Assembly: GCA_045660325.1 (NCBI GenBank)
Contig: JAZRDO010000005.1
Span: 1-64,000 of the forward strand
From: SVTX01 sp045660325
GTDB taxonomy: Bacteria; Bacillota; Clostridia; Oscillospirales; CAG-272
Direction: 5' to 3'
Length of the DNA stretch: 64,000 nucleotides
A program made the translations under genes and the position numbers. Shown piece by piece: positions 15,239 to 23,640 of this stretch (positions within the stretch are counted from its first letter, which is position 1; every line of letters starts with the position of its first letter). The notes below the pieces were generated by a model. The model made no database searches. It had not been told where the DNA came from and saw nothing but the letters and a program-made list of their open reading frames with translations.

Positions 15239-16366
15239 TTATTTAGCCTCATCCATTTCAGCCTTGTGCTTTGAAACGATATTAGTGATCTTCTTTACAG
15301 GATCAAGAAGCTGGCTGATGGTGGTGTCGTGATTGAGTGTGTCGATGAGGTAAGCTACGTACTTACAGAGGTTTACGTCAGCGTGCCAAGGTCTTTCAAG
15401 AAGACCGGGACGGCGGTAAACGAGGTTGGTAGTAAATACCTTGGTTACGATTCCCTCTTCGTATGCCTGATCAAATTTATCAAATCCGTCCGTGAAAAGA
15501 CCGAAGGTTGAGAATACGAAGATTCTCTTTGCGCCGCGGGTCTTGAGCTGACGGCAAACGTCAAGCATAGACTCACCCGAGGAGATCATATCGTCAACAA
15601 CGATACAGTCCTTACCCGTCAGGTCGGAGCCGAGGTATTCGTGAGCTTCAATGGGATTCTTACCGTTTACCACTACGGAGTAGTTACGTCTCTTGTAGAA
15701 CATACCGATATCAATGCCAAGAACGGATGAATAGTACATGCATCTGCTCATAGCACCTTCGTCGGGAGAGATCATCATAAGATGCTCCTTATCGATCTCA
15801 ATATCGGGGACGGCTTTGATGAGCGCCTTTATCATCTGGTAGGAGGGGCGGACATTGTCGAAGCCTGAAAGCGGGATAGCGTTGCAAACTCGGGGATCGT
15901 GCGCATCAAACGTAATGATGTTTGAAATACCGATATTTACGAGTTCCTGAAGCATAATAGCGCAGTCGAGAGATTCTCTTGCGGATCTCTTGTGCTGTCT
16001 TCCTTCGTAAAGCATAGGCATAATAACCGTAATTCTTCTCGCCTTACCGGCAATAGCGGCCACAATTCTCTTGAGGTCTGCATAGTGGTCGTCGGGGCTC
16101 ATGGGAACTGTCTGACCGTACATTTTGTATGTTACGCCGTAATTGAATACGTCGCAAAGAATGTAAACGTCCTGACCGCGCATTGACTCGTGAATAAGTC
16201 CCTTGCCCTCGCCTGTGCCGAATCTCGGGCAGTGCGCTTCCGCAAGGTAGGTCTCTTCACTGTTATGTCTGCGCCATTCCTTGAGGTAATTATCAACCTG
16301 AGCTGCAAATGCCTCACAGCCTCTCATACCAATTACGCTCAACTCTGCGATCTGTGCTTCCTTCAT
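15239..16366 (-). CDS. prs: Ribose-phosphate pyrophosphokinase (PRPP synthetase), long variant
   Basis: Makes PRPP from ribose 5-phosphate and ATP for nucleotide, His, Trp and NAD synthesis. The 375-residue protein has the two-domain PRTase architecture: an ATP/flexible-loop motif YEGRQHKRSARESL (about 120-133), FDAHDPRV (metal loop, 153-160) and the PRPP-binding loop CIVVDDMISSGESM (254-267). It is about 55 residues longer than the common 315-residue Prs, with an N-terminal extension, and is clearly diverged, as in a second clostridial Prs type. The ATG has a CGGAGG site. It lies 56 bases after rhaB with no terminator between, so some read-through from rhaB is likely. Confidence 0.88.
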   Translation of the reverse strand: MKEAQIAELSVIGMRGCEAFAAQVDNYLKEWRRHNSEETYLAEAHCPRFGTGEGKGLIHESMRGQDVYILCDVFNYGVTYKMYGQTVPMSPDDHYADLKRIVAAIAGKARRITVIMPMLYEGRQHKRSARESLDCAIMLQELVNIGISNIITFDAHDPRVCNAIPLSGFDNVRPSYQMIKALIKAVPDIEIDKEHLMMISPDEGAMSRCMYYSSVLGIDIGMFYKRRNYSVVVNGKNPIEAHEYLGSDLTGKDCIVVDDMISSGESMLDVCRQLKTRGAKRIFVFSTFGLFTDGFDKFDQAYEEGIVTKVFTTNLVYRRPGLLERPWHADVNLCKYVAYLIDTLNHDTTISQLLDPVKKITNIVSKHKAEMDEAK

Positions 16367-16422
16367 ATTTATTTTCCTCCGTATAAAGACAATACTTGGT
16401 TTATTTTGATCCTTAAAGCAAA

Positions 16423-17895
16423 TTACTGAAGCTTGCAGAACTTTTCAAATGCTGCATCCCAAGCCCCTCTGTCGGATGTGGGCTCGTAGTTCTTGAGCGG
16501 GAAGGAGTTTCTTACTACCTCGCGCGCCTGTGCAAGGTCAGCAACCTCGCCTGCAGCGATAGCCTGCATCATAAGGTTACCGATGGATGTTGCCTCGTCA
16601 GGACCTGCTACTACGGGAATACCGCACGCATCAGCAGTAAGCTGAGAAAGGAACGCATCCTTGGAGCCGCCGCCGATTACGTTGATCTTCTGTGTCTTTC
16701 TGCCGTTGAGCTTTTCAATTGTTTCAACGGTGTATCTGTACTTAAGAGCCAAGGATTCTTCAATGCAACGTACGATCTCGCCAACTGTTTCAGGAACGGG
16801 CTGACCTGTCATACGGCAGTAATCACGGATCTTTTCGGGCATATTACCGGGAGTACCGAATGTATAGTAGTCGGGATTAATGAGAGAACGGAAAGGAGTT
16901 GCCTGCTGAGCCAAGCTGATGAGCTGCGGGAAGCTGTATTCAGTGCCCTCTCTCATCCACTGTCTTCTGGATTCCTGAAGGATCCAAAGACCCATGATGT
17001 TCTTCAAGAAGCGGATAGTACCGAGAGCGCCGCCTTCGTTTGTGAAGTTAGCAAGTCTTGTAGCGTCATTAATAAGAGGAGTCTTGAACTCGCCGCCCAT
17101 AAGTGACCAAGTACCGCTGGATATGTAGATAAAGTCGTCGTTGTCCGCAGGAACGGAGATAACTGCGCTTGCAGTATCGTGAGCCGCAACGTTTACAACC
17201 TTGATGTTGTTTTTACCAACCTCTTCGTTGATCTGAGGAAGAAGACCGCCGAGGCAGTTACCGGGCTGAACGAGAGGAGCGAAGAGCGAGCGCTTGATGC
17301 CGAGCTTGTCGGTAAGCTCATAAGCAATCTCTCTCTTACCTGCATCAAGGATCATACCCGTGGATGCGATTGTATATTCTGTAGCCATCTTGCCTGTAAG
17401 GAAGTAGTTAAGAAGGTCAGGAGTAAAGAGCATCTTGTCAGCTGTCTCAAATGCTTCGGGATTGTCTCTTCTGTCAGCCGCAAGCTGGTTGAGAGTATTG
17501 AAGTCAGATGCCTGAATACCTGTTACACGATATATTTCCTCGGGAGAAACAAACTGCTTTACGTAGTCTGTGATGTTTACGGTTCTTGTATCTCTATAGT
17601 GATAAGGATTGGCCATCATTCTGCCGTACTTGTCGATAAGCGCATAGTCAACGCCCCAAGTGTCAATACCCATGCTTGTGATATTGTCACCGTTAATTAC
17701 AGTCTTAGTAATAGACTGCTTGATTTCATAGAAAATTCTTAAGATGTCCCAAGTGAAGCTGCCGTTTACGAAAACGGGGTCATTTGTGAATCTGTGATTT
17801 TCTCTAAGTGTGAGCTTTTCGCCGTCAAACGAGCCAACGATACCTCTTCCGCTTGATGCACCAAGGTCAATGGCAAGCATTTTAAGATCAGCCAT
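16423..17895 (-). CDS. rhaB: Rhamnulokinase-like FGGY carbohydrate kinase
   Basis: Phosphorylates L-rhamnulose (by family) at the 1-OH in rhamnose breakdown. 490 residues of the FGGY fold. The N-terminal phosphate loop is AIDLGASSGRGIVGS, then MGIDTWGVDYALID, then VAAHDTASAVISVP with FIYISSGTWSLMGGE, and the C-terminal ATP site NVIGGGSKDAFLSQLTADA and GPDEATSIGNLMMQAIAAG. Length matches RhaB. A CGGAGGAC site precedes the ATG. No rhamnose isomerase, aldolase or transporter lies nearby, so rhamnose use would need genes elsewhere. A related 6-deoxy-ketose is an alternative substrate. Confidence 0.9.
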   Translation of the reverse strand: MADLKMLAIDLGASSGRGIVGSFDGEKLTLRENHRFTNDPVFVNGSFTWDILRIFYEIKQSITKTVINGDNITSMGIDTWGVDYALIDKYGRMMANPYHYRDTRTVNITDYVKQFVSPEEIYRVTGIQASDFNTLNQLAADRRDNPEAFETADKMLFTPDLLNYFLTGKMATEYTIASTGMILDAGKREIAYELTDKLGIKRSLFAPLVQPGNCLGGLLPQINEEVGKNNIKVVNVAAHDTASAVISVPADNDDFIYISSGTWSLMGGEFKTPLINDATRLANFTNEGGALGTIRFLKNIMGLWILQESRRQWMREGTEYSFPQLISLAQQATPFRSLINPDYYTFGTPGNMPEKIRDYCRMTGQPVPETVGEIVRCIEESLALKYRYTVETIEKLNGRKTQKINVIGGGSKDAFLSQLTADACGIPVVAGPDEATSIGNLMMQAIAAGEVADLAQAREVVRNSFPLKNYEPTSDRGAWDAAFEKFCKLQ

Positions 17896-18137
17896 AATAG
17901 TCCTCCGAAAATTTTATTTAAAATTTTTTATATACAGTATAATTATATCATAAGTGAAAAATTATTGTATGAACATTGTGTTAATATCCGCGCATTTTAT
18001 TAATAAATATTGAGCAAATTAAGTGAAAAAGAACAAATAACAGTTTATCTTGTTTTTTCGTGTCGAGTTGTGTCATTATTTTAAAATTGACATATACTTG
18101 TAATGTAAAGGGTTATTATTTTGTGAGGATCTGTTAT
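17896..18137. other. Divergent rhaB/dpaA intergenic region
   Basis: 242 AT-rich bases. On the minus strand an extended -10 (TGATATAAT, centred near 17945) could serve rhaB, but its -35 is poor. On the plus strand a TTGACA at 18087-18092 has no -10 at a proper distance; CATATACTT at 18091-18099 loosely resembles a mother-cell sigma -10 (SigE/SigK), which would suit the dipicolinate genes. I cannot assign either with confidence. Confidence 0.4.
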
Positions 18138-19010
18138 ATGAATACTGAATTAAAATCACATGTTTTTGGTATTGTCGGCGGTGACAGACGTATTGAGGTT
18201 TTATCTGAAATTTTGAATAAGGACGGATATTCTACGAGGGTGTTCAAGGACGATATAGGCAAGCTGTTTTCTTCATCCGACGTAATTGTTTTCCCCGTTC
18301 CCGTCAGTAAGAACAAAGAAACGGTTTTTTCATGTGATCCCGAATTTGAGCTGAGGCTTGACAAAGTAATTGAAGAAAGCTCAAAGCATTCTCAAAGGGT
18401 AATATTTGGTGGGATATTCCCCACTGATTTTGCTGAAGCGCTTCGGGAAAACGGTCATATTGTAATTGACGTTTTCGGTGATGAGGGATTATTGTTAAAG
18501 AACGCAGTCGCTACAGCAGAGGGCGCGCTTATGATAGCTATGGAAAAGACAGATACGACGGTTGTCTCAACAAGATTTTCCGTGCTTGGATTCGGTAGGA
18601 TCGCTTCTTATTTGTGTAAGCTTATTCATGGAATGGGCGGCAGGATAACGGTATGTGCCCGAGATCAAATAGCCCTTGAAAAAGCGAGGAGCCTGGGTTA
18701 TGACACCGTTGATATTTTAAATCGCCAAAATACATTTGAAATTGCAAATGCGCTTGATTCCTCGGCAGTTATTTTCAATACGGTTCCAAGTGTGATAATT
18801 GATCGCGCGGTTATAGAAAAAATGCAGACGCGTCCCCTTTACATCGAGCTTGCATCCTTTCCGTACGGAATAGACTCGCAAGCCGCAAGAGAACTTGATT
18901 TTAATATAATATACGCGCCGTCGCTTCCTGGAAGATACGCTCCCGTAAGCGCCGCGGAATATATTTACGATACGATTACAACAGCCTTAAAAGAAATCGA
19001 TAAAGCTTGA
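18138..19010 (+). CDS. dpaA: Dipicolinate synthase subunit A
   Basis: DpaA (SpoVFA) with DpaB makes dipicolinic acid for the spore core from the lysine-pathway intermediate, in the mother cell late in sporulation. The 290-residue product has an N-terminal domain starting FGIVGGDRRIEVLSEILNKD and a central NAD(P)-binding Rossmann fold (FSVLGFGRIASYLCKLIHGM), then ELASFPYGIDSQAARELDF and APSLPGRYAPVSAAEYI, the typical C-terminal block. I start at the ATG at 18138 with TGAGGAT upstream; longer in-frame starts at 18060 add hydrophobic residues foreign to the family. dpaB follows after 20 bases. Confidence 0.94.
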   Translation: MNTELKSHVFGIVGGDRRIEVLSEILNKDGYSTRVFKDDIGKLFSSSDVIVFPVPVSKNKETVFSCDPEFELRLDKVIEESSKHSQRVIFGGIFPTDFAEALRENGHIVIDVFGDEGLLLKNAVATAEGALMIAMEKTDTTVVSTRFSVLGFGRIASYLCKLIHGMGGRITVCARDQIALEKARSLGYDTVDILNRQNTFEIANALDSSAVIFNTVPSVIIDRAVIEKMQTRPLYIELASFPYGIDSQAARELDFNIIYAPSLPGRYAPVSAAEYIYDTITTALKEIDKA

Positions 19011-19030
19011 TCGTTGATACGGAGGAAGCA

Positions 19031-19591
19031 ATGATTGGTTATGCAATGTGCGGTTCGTTTTGCACTATGGGCATCAGCATGTCGGTTTTGCAAAGATTAA
19101 AAGCCGCGGGTTACGATATAATGCCAATAATGAGCGACGTTGTATATTCAACCGACACTCGTTTTGGAGATTGCGATTATTTTAAAGATAAGGTTCGCAA
19201 AATATGTGATAATGATATAATTCATACTATAAAGGACGCGGAGCCGTTCGGCCCGAAAATGCCACTCGACGCGCTCGTTGTTTGTCCCTGCACCGGAAAT
19301 ACCTTAGCAAAAATAGCAAACGGAGTTACCGATACACCCGTTTGTATGGCGGTCAAGGCTCACCTCAGAAGTGATAGACCATTGCTTATTGCGTTAGCAT
19401 CAAACGACGCAATATCAGCAAATCTAAAAAACATTTCAGCGCTTCTGATGAGAAAAAACATATATTTTGTACCAATGTTTCAGGATGATCCGGTGAATAA
19501 GCCACACTCTCTTGTGGCTGATTTTTCACTTGTTGAGAGGGCCCTTGAAGCGGCAAAGGAAGGCAAGCAGCTTCGTAAGCTCTTTTTGTAA
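19031..19591 (+). CDS. dpaB: Dipicolinate synthase subunit B
   Basis: Flavoprotein-like partner of DpaA (SpoVFB), 186 residues. Motifs are IGYAMCGSFCTMG at the start, then LDALVVCPCTGNTLAKIANG (flavin/phosphate region) and HSLVADFSLVERALEAA near the end. The ATG at 19031 has a perfect GGAGG 5 bases upstream (19021-19025), preferred to an earlier in-frame TTG. Together with dpaA it shows that this organism is a spore former. A bidirectional terminator follows directly. Confidence 0.94.
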   Translation: MIGYAMCGSFCTMGISMSVLQRLKAAGYDIMPIMSDVVYSTDTRFGDCDYFKDKVRKICDNDIIHTIKDAEPFGPKMPLDALVVCPCTGNTLAKIANGVTDTPVCMAVKAHLRSDRPLLIALASNDAISANLKNISALLMRKNIYFVPMFQDDPVNKPHSLVADFSLVERALEAAKEGKQLRKLFL

Positions 19592-19594
19592 AAT

Positions 19595-19626
19595 AAAGCC
19601 AAGCGGAATATCCGCTTGGCTTTTGT
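19595..19626 (+). terminator. Bidirectional terminator between dpaB and the asparaginase gene
   Basis: AAAGCCAAGCGGA (19595-19607) pairs with TCCGCTTGGCTTT (19611-19623) around a 3-base loop, with A- and T-tracts on both sides. It can end dpaAB on plus and the asparaginase operon on minus. Confidence 0.92.
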
Positions 19627-20616
19627 TTATATTATGTCTATTCCGATTGGTGTATAGAAAAGCTTTGAAAATTCCTGCGCGGTCGTTGTCTGCGGAAGCG
19701 CCCACATGGTTTTTGCAACGACGGTTTCGGTAGTCATATCATACGCTTCGGGAAGCTCGTATTTCTCTTTTATTCTGAGTCCTACGTGATAAACCGACAT
19801 ATCACTTCCCTCGTGCTGTACCTGAGTTGTCATAATAATGCGAACGCCCTTGGAGATAAGATGCTCGATTTTCTCTACGAAATCATCGTTTTCGTAGAAA
19901 GGAATACCGCCTACTCCAAAGCTTTCAATGATAACCGCGTGAGCGTGATTGGCAACGTAGTCGAGAATGTCGGCCTTCATTCCCGGAATAAGCTTTACAA
20001 CCGCAACCGAGGAATCGATTTTATCATAGAACTTAACGGGCCCGGTCAAATTTTCCTTTATGAAATATTTGATCTTTCCCTCGCGAATGAATCCAATATC
20101 CGGATAGTCTATACTCGAAAAAGCGTTGAAGCTCTTGGAATGTGTTTTTTTGGCTCTCGTAGCCGCAATGATCTTGCCGTCAAATACGATATGTACGCCG
20201 CAGGAGTTGTCGTCGCAGGCGTAAACGAATGAGTCGGAGAGATTCTCTCTTGCATCGGTATCGCGTCTCTCAATCGGTATCTGCGCGCCTGTAAGCACGA
20301 TGGGCTTCGGGCTATTCTGAATAAGATAGTAAAGCATAGACGATGCATACGCCATAGTATCCGTGCCATGTGTGATTACAAATCCGTCAAAATCATCATA
20401 AATACCCTTGATATAGTTCGCGATATTGAGCCAATATTCGGGCTTCATATTCGTACTGTCAAGATTGTAAAGCTGAACGGTGGATACGGAGCAGAGCTTT
20501 CTTACCTCGGGAACGTGGCTTAAAAGCTCGTCTGATGCCATAGCGGGTACAAGACCGTGCTCTCCCTCAAGGGATGCGATCGTTCCGCCAGTTGTTATAA
20601 GTAAAATCTTTTTCAT
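19627..20616 (-). CDS. ansA: L-asparaginase (type I)
   Basis: Hydrolyses L-asparagine to aspartate and ammonia in the cytoplasm. The 329-residue protein has both active-site threonine motifs: ITTGGTIASLEGEHGLVPA (Thr12) and FVITHGTDTMAYASSMLYY. The C-terminal block ESFGVGGIPF and TTQVQHEGSDMSVYHVG fit AnsA-type enzymes. I start at MKKILLITTGG (20616), with CGGAGAA upstream; an upstream extension in the same frame would overlap hslO. It follows hslO by 13 bases and is last in a three-gene operon. Confidence 0.93.
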   Translation of the reverse strand: MKKILLITTGGTIASLEGEHGLVPAMASDELLSHVPEVRKLCSVSTVQLYNLDSTNMKPEYWLNIANYIKGIYDDFDGFVITHGTDTMAYASSMLYYLIQNSPKPIVLTGAQIPIERRDTDARENLSDSFVYACDDNSCGVHIVFDGKIIAATRAKKTHSKSFNAFSSIDYPDIGFIREGKIKYFIKENLTGPVKFYDKIDSSVAVVKLIPGMKADILDYVANHAHAVIIESFGVGGIPFYENDDFVEKIEHLISKGVRIIMTTQVQHEGSDMSVYHVGLRIKEKYELPEAYDMTTETVVAKTMWALPQTTTAQEFSKLFYTPIGIDII

Positions 20617-20629
20617 TATATTCTCCGAA

Positions 20630-21508
20630 TTAAAACAGATCAGTAGGTGTAAAAACAAACTTGGAATCGCAGAAGCGACAGCAAACCTCAAGCTCGCGCG
20701 CCTTTCCTTCTGCTTCCTGCTCGTCAAAGAGCTTCATAATATCACGTTCACCCATAGCGCGAAGCGCGTTTTTCATTCTTTCCTCAGAGCAGGTGCACTT
20801 ATATTCAACGTCAATTACGTCAAACAGGTCGTATTCGATTCCCTGAAGGGCAATCGCGGCGATTTCCTCGTTTGTAAGTCCCTTTTCAAAGAGTGCGGAA
20901 ACGTTATTTAAGAATGCGGTGTTCGCCTCGATCTTGTCAATTGTTTCTTCGTCTGCAAAAGGAAGGAGCTGAATGATAACACCGCCTGCTGCCTTGCAGG
21001 TAAGGTCGGTATCAACGAGAACACCGAGCGCGCAAACCGTAGGGATCTGCTCGCTTGTTGCATAGTAAGCTGCAACGTCCTCGGCAATTTCGCCTGAAAC
21101 GAGCTCGATCGAGCCGTTATAGGGCTCGTCCACACCCATATCGCGAACGATATTCATATATCCTCTGCCAACTGCGCCGCTTACGTCGAGCTTGCCGTTG
21201 GACTTAAGCGGAATATCCACGTCGGGATTTTGAATATAGCCGCGAACGTTACCGATATAGTCGGATACGGCAATGATTTTGCCTGCGGGGCCGTCGCCGC
21301 CAATGGTTACGGTTATAGTGTCTTTGTTTTCTCCGAGCATACATCCCATGATTGACGTTGCGGTTAAAAGTCTACCCAGCGCCGCCGTGCATACGGGCAT
21401 GGTTTTATGATATTTAATTGCCTGATTTACAATATCAGTTGAATTGATTACGTGAATTCTTGCGCTTCCGTCGGACGTCATTCCGCGGAGAATTGATGAA
21501 TTTGCCAT
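20630..21508 (-). CDS. hslO: Redox-regulated chaperone Hsp33
   Basis: A holdase activated by oxidation and unfolding. 292 residues. The N-terminal domain begins with the typical SSILRGMTSDGSARIHVINS. The zinc switch has four cysteines as CTCSEERM and CRFCDSKF, so redox sensing should work. It is encoded 16 bases after the methyltransferase gene and 13 bases before the asparaginase gene, on one likely transcript. Confidence 0.96.
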   Translation of the reverse strand: MANSSILRGMTSDGSARIHVINSTDIVNQAIKYHKTMPVCTAALGRLLTATSIMGCMLGENKDTITVTIGGDGPAGKIIAVSDYIGNVRGYIQNPDVDIPLKSNGKLDVSGAVGRGYMNIVRDMGVDEPYNGSIELVSGEIAEDVAAYYATSEQIPTVCALGVLVDTDLTCKAAGGVIIQLLPFADEETIDKIEANTAFLNNVSALFEKGLTNEEIAAIALQGIEYDLFDVIDVEYKCTCSEERMKNALRAMGERDIMKLFDEQEAEGKARELEVCCRFCDSKFVFTPTDLF

Positions 21509-21524
21509 TATGTTTCCCTCTTAT

Positions 21525-22310
21525 TTATTTCTTTGCTCTGGCAATAATATGCCATCTTTCGGTAGTATCCGTAATAGAATCAAAATTGAAGTCCGAGAAT
21601 ACACCTAAGAACTCAAATCCGGAGTCTTCAAGATGCTTCTTGATTTCTACAAGCTCGTAGCATTTTTCGGTTTGTACCTCGTCCTCGCGACAGTACGTAC
21701 CGTCATCATTTTCGGTAAATACGGAAAGATAAAAATTGCAAAGCTTTGTATTTCTATCGTATTCGTTCTGCCAGCCGCAGAAGTAATTGATTTTGTTCTC
21801 CTCGTCGGTAATTTCGTGAATGTAGGAATTGTCCGAATAAACATTCTCAAACTTATAAGGAGTATTAAGATCAAACAGAAAAAGTCCGTCGGGATCAAGA
21901 TAATTGTGAACGCACTTGAAGCATTTAATGATATCTTCGTCAGTTGTAAGATAGTTTACACTGTCAAGACAACAGGTAACCGCACCTACAGTTCCGTAGA
22001 GCTCAAAGTCCCTCATATCCTGTCTTATAAATAAAACGTCGGATATTTCTTTGTCGTAAGCGTTATCCATAGCCTTTGTAAGCATTGAATCGCTTCCGTC
22101 CGCGCCTATCATATCGTATCCGCGGGAGGCAAGCTCAAGCGTCATACTGCCTGTGCCGCACGCAAGATCAAGAATAAGCTCCGGCTTTTTATCTAAAAAT
22201 TTATTAAAGCAGGCTTCAAAATAATCCGCCCAAGCTTTGTAATCCACCTCGGAGTTTATTCTGTCGTAAATATCAGAAATAGAGCCATATCCAGAATATA
22301 TATCACTCAT
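21525..22310 (-). CDS. Class I SAM-dependent methyltransferase
   Basis: 261 residues with the SAM-binding motif I LILDLACGTGSMTLELASRG, the acidic end of strand 2 (IGADGSDSML), FIRQDMRDFEL (motif II region) and AVTCCLDSVNYL. The start SDIYSGYGSISDIYDRINSE is typical of small-molecule methyltransferases in Firmicutes often placed near hslO or ribosome genes. The methyl acceptor is unknown. It is the first gene of the methyltransferase-hslO-ansA operon; upstream AT-rich sequence (22330-22380) contains TTGATT and TAAAAT boxes but no clear spacing. Confidence 0.88.
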   Translation of the reverse strand: MSDIYSGYGSISDIYDRINSEVDYKAWADYFEACFNKFLDKKPELILDLACGTGSMTLELASRGYDMIGADGSDSMLTKAMDNAYDKEISDVLFIRQDMRDFELYGTVGAVTCCLDSVNYLTTDEDIIKCFKCVHNYLDPDGLFLFDLNTPYKFENVYSDNSYIHEITDEENKINYFCGWQNEYDRNTKLCNFYLSVFTENDDGTYCREDEVQTEKCYELVEIKKHLEDSGFEFLGVFSDFNFDSITDTTERWHIIARAKK

Positions 22311-22430
22311 ACGAATGTCTCCTTAAATTGATAATTCATTACCTTATATTTTAACATATTTTTGAATCAAAGTAAATAGAAATTTCAAATTTTTTCTATA
22401 AACATTATGTTTATTTTTGGTAATTGATTA

Positions 22431-22459
22431 TTGACTTTTCAAAAAATATATATTATAAT
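22431..22459 (+). promoter_or_regulatory. SigmaA-type promoter of the XRE-fhs operon
   Basis: -35 TTGACT (22431-22436), 17-base spacer, -10 TATAAT (22454-22459). Confidence 0.85.
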
Positions 22460-22476
22460 ATATATTGAGATAATTT

Positions 22477-22493
22477 AGTTTGTCGTACAAACT
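22477..22493. promoter_or_regulatory. Candidate operator downstream of the XRE promoter
   Basis: AGTTTGT-CGT-ACAAACT, a perfect inverted repeat with 7-base arms, about 10-25 bases downstream of the expected transcription start and just upstream of the regulator gene. Autoregulation by the encoded XRE protein is the simplest reading. Confidence 0.55.
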
Positions 22494-22526
22494 TAAACTT
22501 TTCCAGAATGAAAGGAAGAAGAATTA

Positions 22527-23627
22527 ATGACAGAGCTTAAAATCGGCAAGAAGATTCGCTTGCTTCGAAAGAAAAACGACGTAACACAGGACAAGCTTGC
22601 GCAGGCACTCGGTGTAACTCCTCAGGCGGTTTCCCGTTGGGAATCCGAAATTTGCTATCCCGATATTGAAACACTTCCCCAAATCGCAGATTTCTTCGGT
22701 GCATCTATGGACGAGCTTCTCTGCTACGACAGCTTGCAGAAGGAAGCAAAGATCAAGGAATATCTTGATAACGCGTATTTTCATATTGAACGCGACAATC
22801 TTACAGAGGCTCTCGCTATTCTCCGAGAGGCGTATGCGGAAATTCCCTCTTCCTTTGAAATTCAGCTTGAGTTAGCGAAGGTTATTTCCGAGATCAACGC
22901 TCAGGGAAAGCCCAAGAAGAGCGAGCTTATTGAGGTCGTTTCTCTTTGTAATCATATTCTTGAGGATTGCACGGACGACGAGCTCCGCGATGAAACGAAA
23001 AAGACTCTTTGTGACATATATTCCCATCAGCTTGGCAATGATAAGCTCGCGCTTGAGATCGCAGACAGACTCCATAGCATGAGCTACAGTAAGGAGATCG
23101 TTAAAGCAACCGTGCTTACGGGAGATATAGCATTCCGTCAGGCGCAGACCAATATTATGGAATTTGCGGATAATATGTGGTGGCACATGTACAATATCGC
23201 GTGCGTTCCTGATATTTCCGAAAATAATTACTCCGTTAAGGAAAAGATAAAGGTAATGGAAAAGGGTCTTGCTCTCTTTGACGTTATCTTTGACGGTGAC
23301 TATCTCTATTATCACGATAGAATGGCAAACTCTTACCGTCAGCTTGCTATGCTTCATTTGCTTGATTCAAATACAGGCGCCGCGCTTGATTGTATCGAGA
23401 AAATGGCTGATCATGCGGTTAAGTTTGATTCCCGTCCCGACAGCGCAATCTACTCCTCTATTCTTCTCAACAAGGTTGAATACGAGAAGGGCTCAAAGGG
23501 GGATTCTCCTGAAATTACGCTTTGCTCAAAGCTTATGAGAGGCAGATTCCAGAGTAGAATCTGGGCGCCGATAAAGGCGAATCCGAGATTCTCGGCGGCA
23601 ATCGAGGCTATGGCTCAATACATCTGA
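22527..23627 (+). CDS. XRE-family transcriptional regulator with TPR-like C-terminus
   Basis: 366 residues. The N-terminal 65 residues are a Cro/CI-type HTH (KIGKKIRLLRKKNDVTQDKL, then LGVTPQAVSRWESEICYPDI, then LPQIADFFGASMDELL). The rest is all-helical and looks like degenerate tetratricopeptide repeats (for example LTEALAILREAYAEIPSSFE), which in such regulators sense peptides or proteins; no ligand can be named. A GAAAGGAAGAAG site precedes the ATG. A 17-base inverted repeat lies upstream. fhs follows after 13 bases, so the regulator heads a long operon of housekeeping genes. Confidence 0.92.
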   Translation: MTELKIGKKIRLLRKKNDVTQDKLAQALGVTPQAVSRWESEICYPDIETLPQIADFFGASMDELLCYDSLQKEAKIKEYLDNAYFHIERDNLTEALAILREAYAEIPSSFEIQLELAKVISEINAQGKPKKSELIEVVSLCNHILEDCTDDELRDETKKTLCDIYSHQLGNDKLALEIADRLHSMSYSKEIVKATVLTGDIAFRQAQTNIMEFADNMWWHMYNIACVPDISENNYSVKEKIKVMEKGLALFDVIFDGDYLYYHDRMANSYRQLAMLHLLDSNTGAALDCIEKMADHAVKFDSRPDSAIYSSILLNKVEYEKGSKGDSPEITLCSKLMRGRFQSRIWAPIKANPRFSAAIEAMAQYI

Positions 23628-23640
23628 TAAGGAGGCTGTT

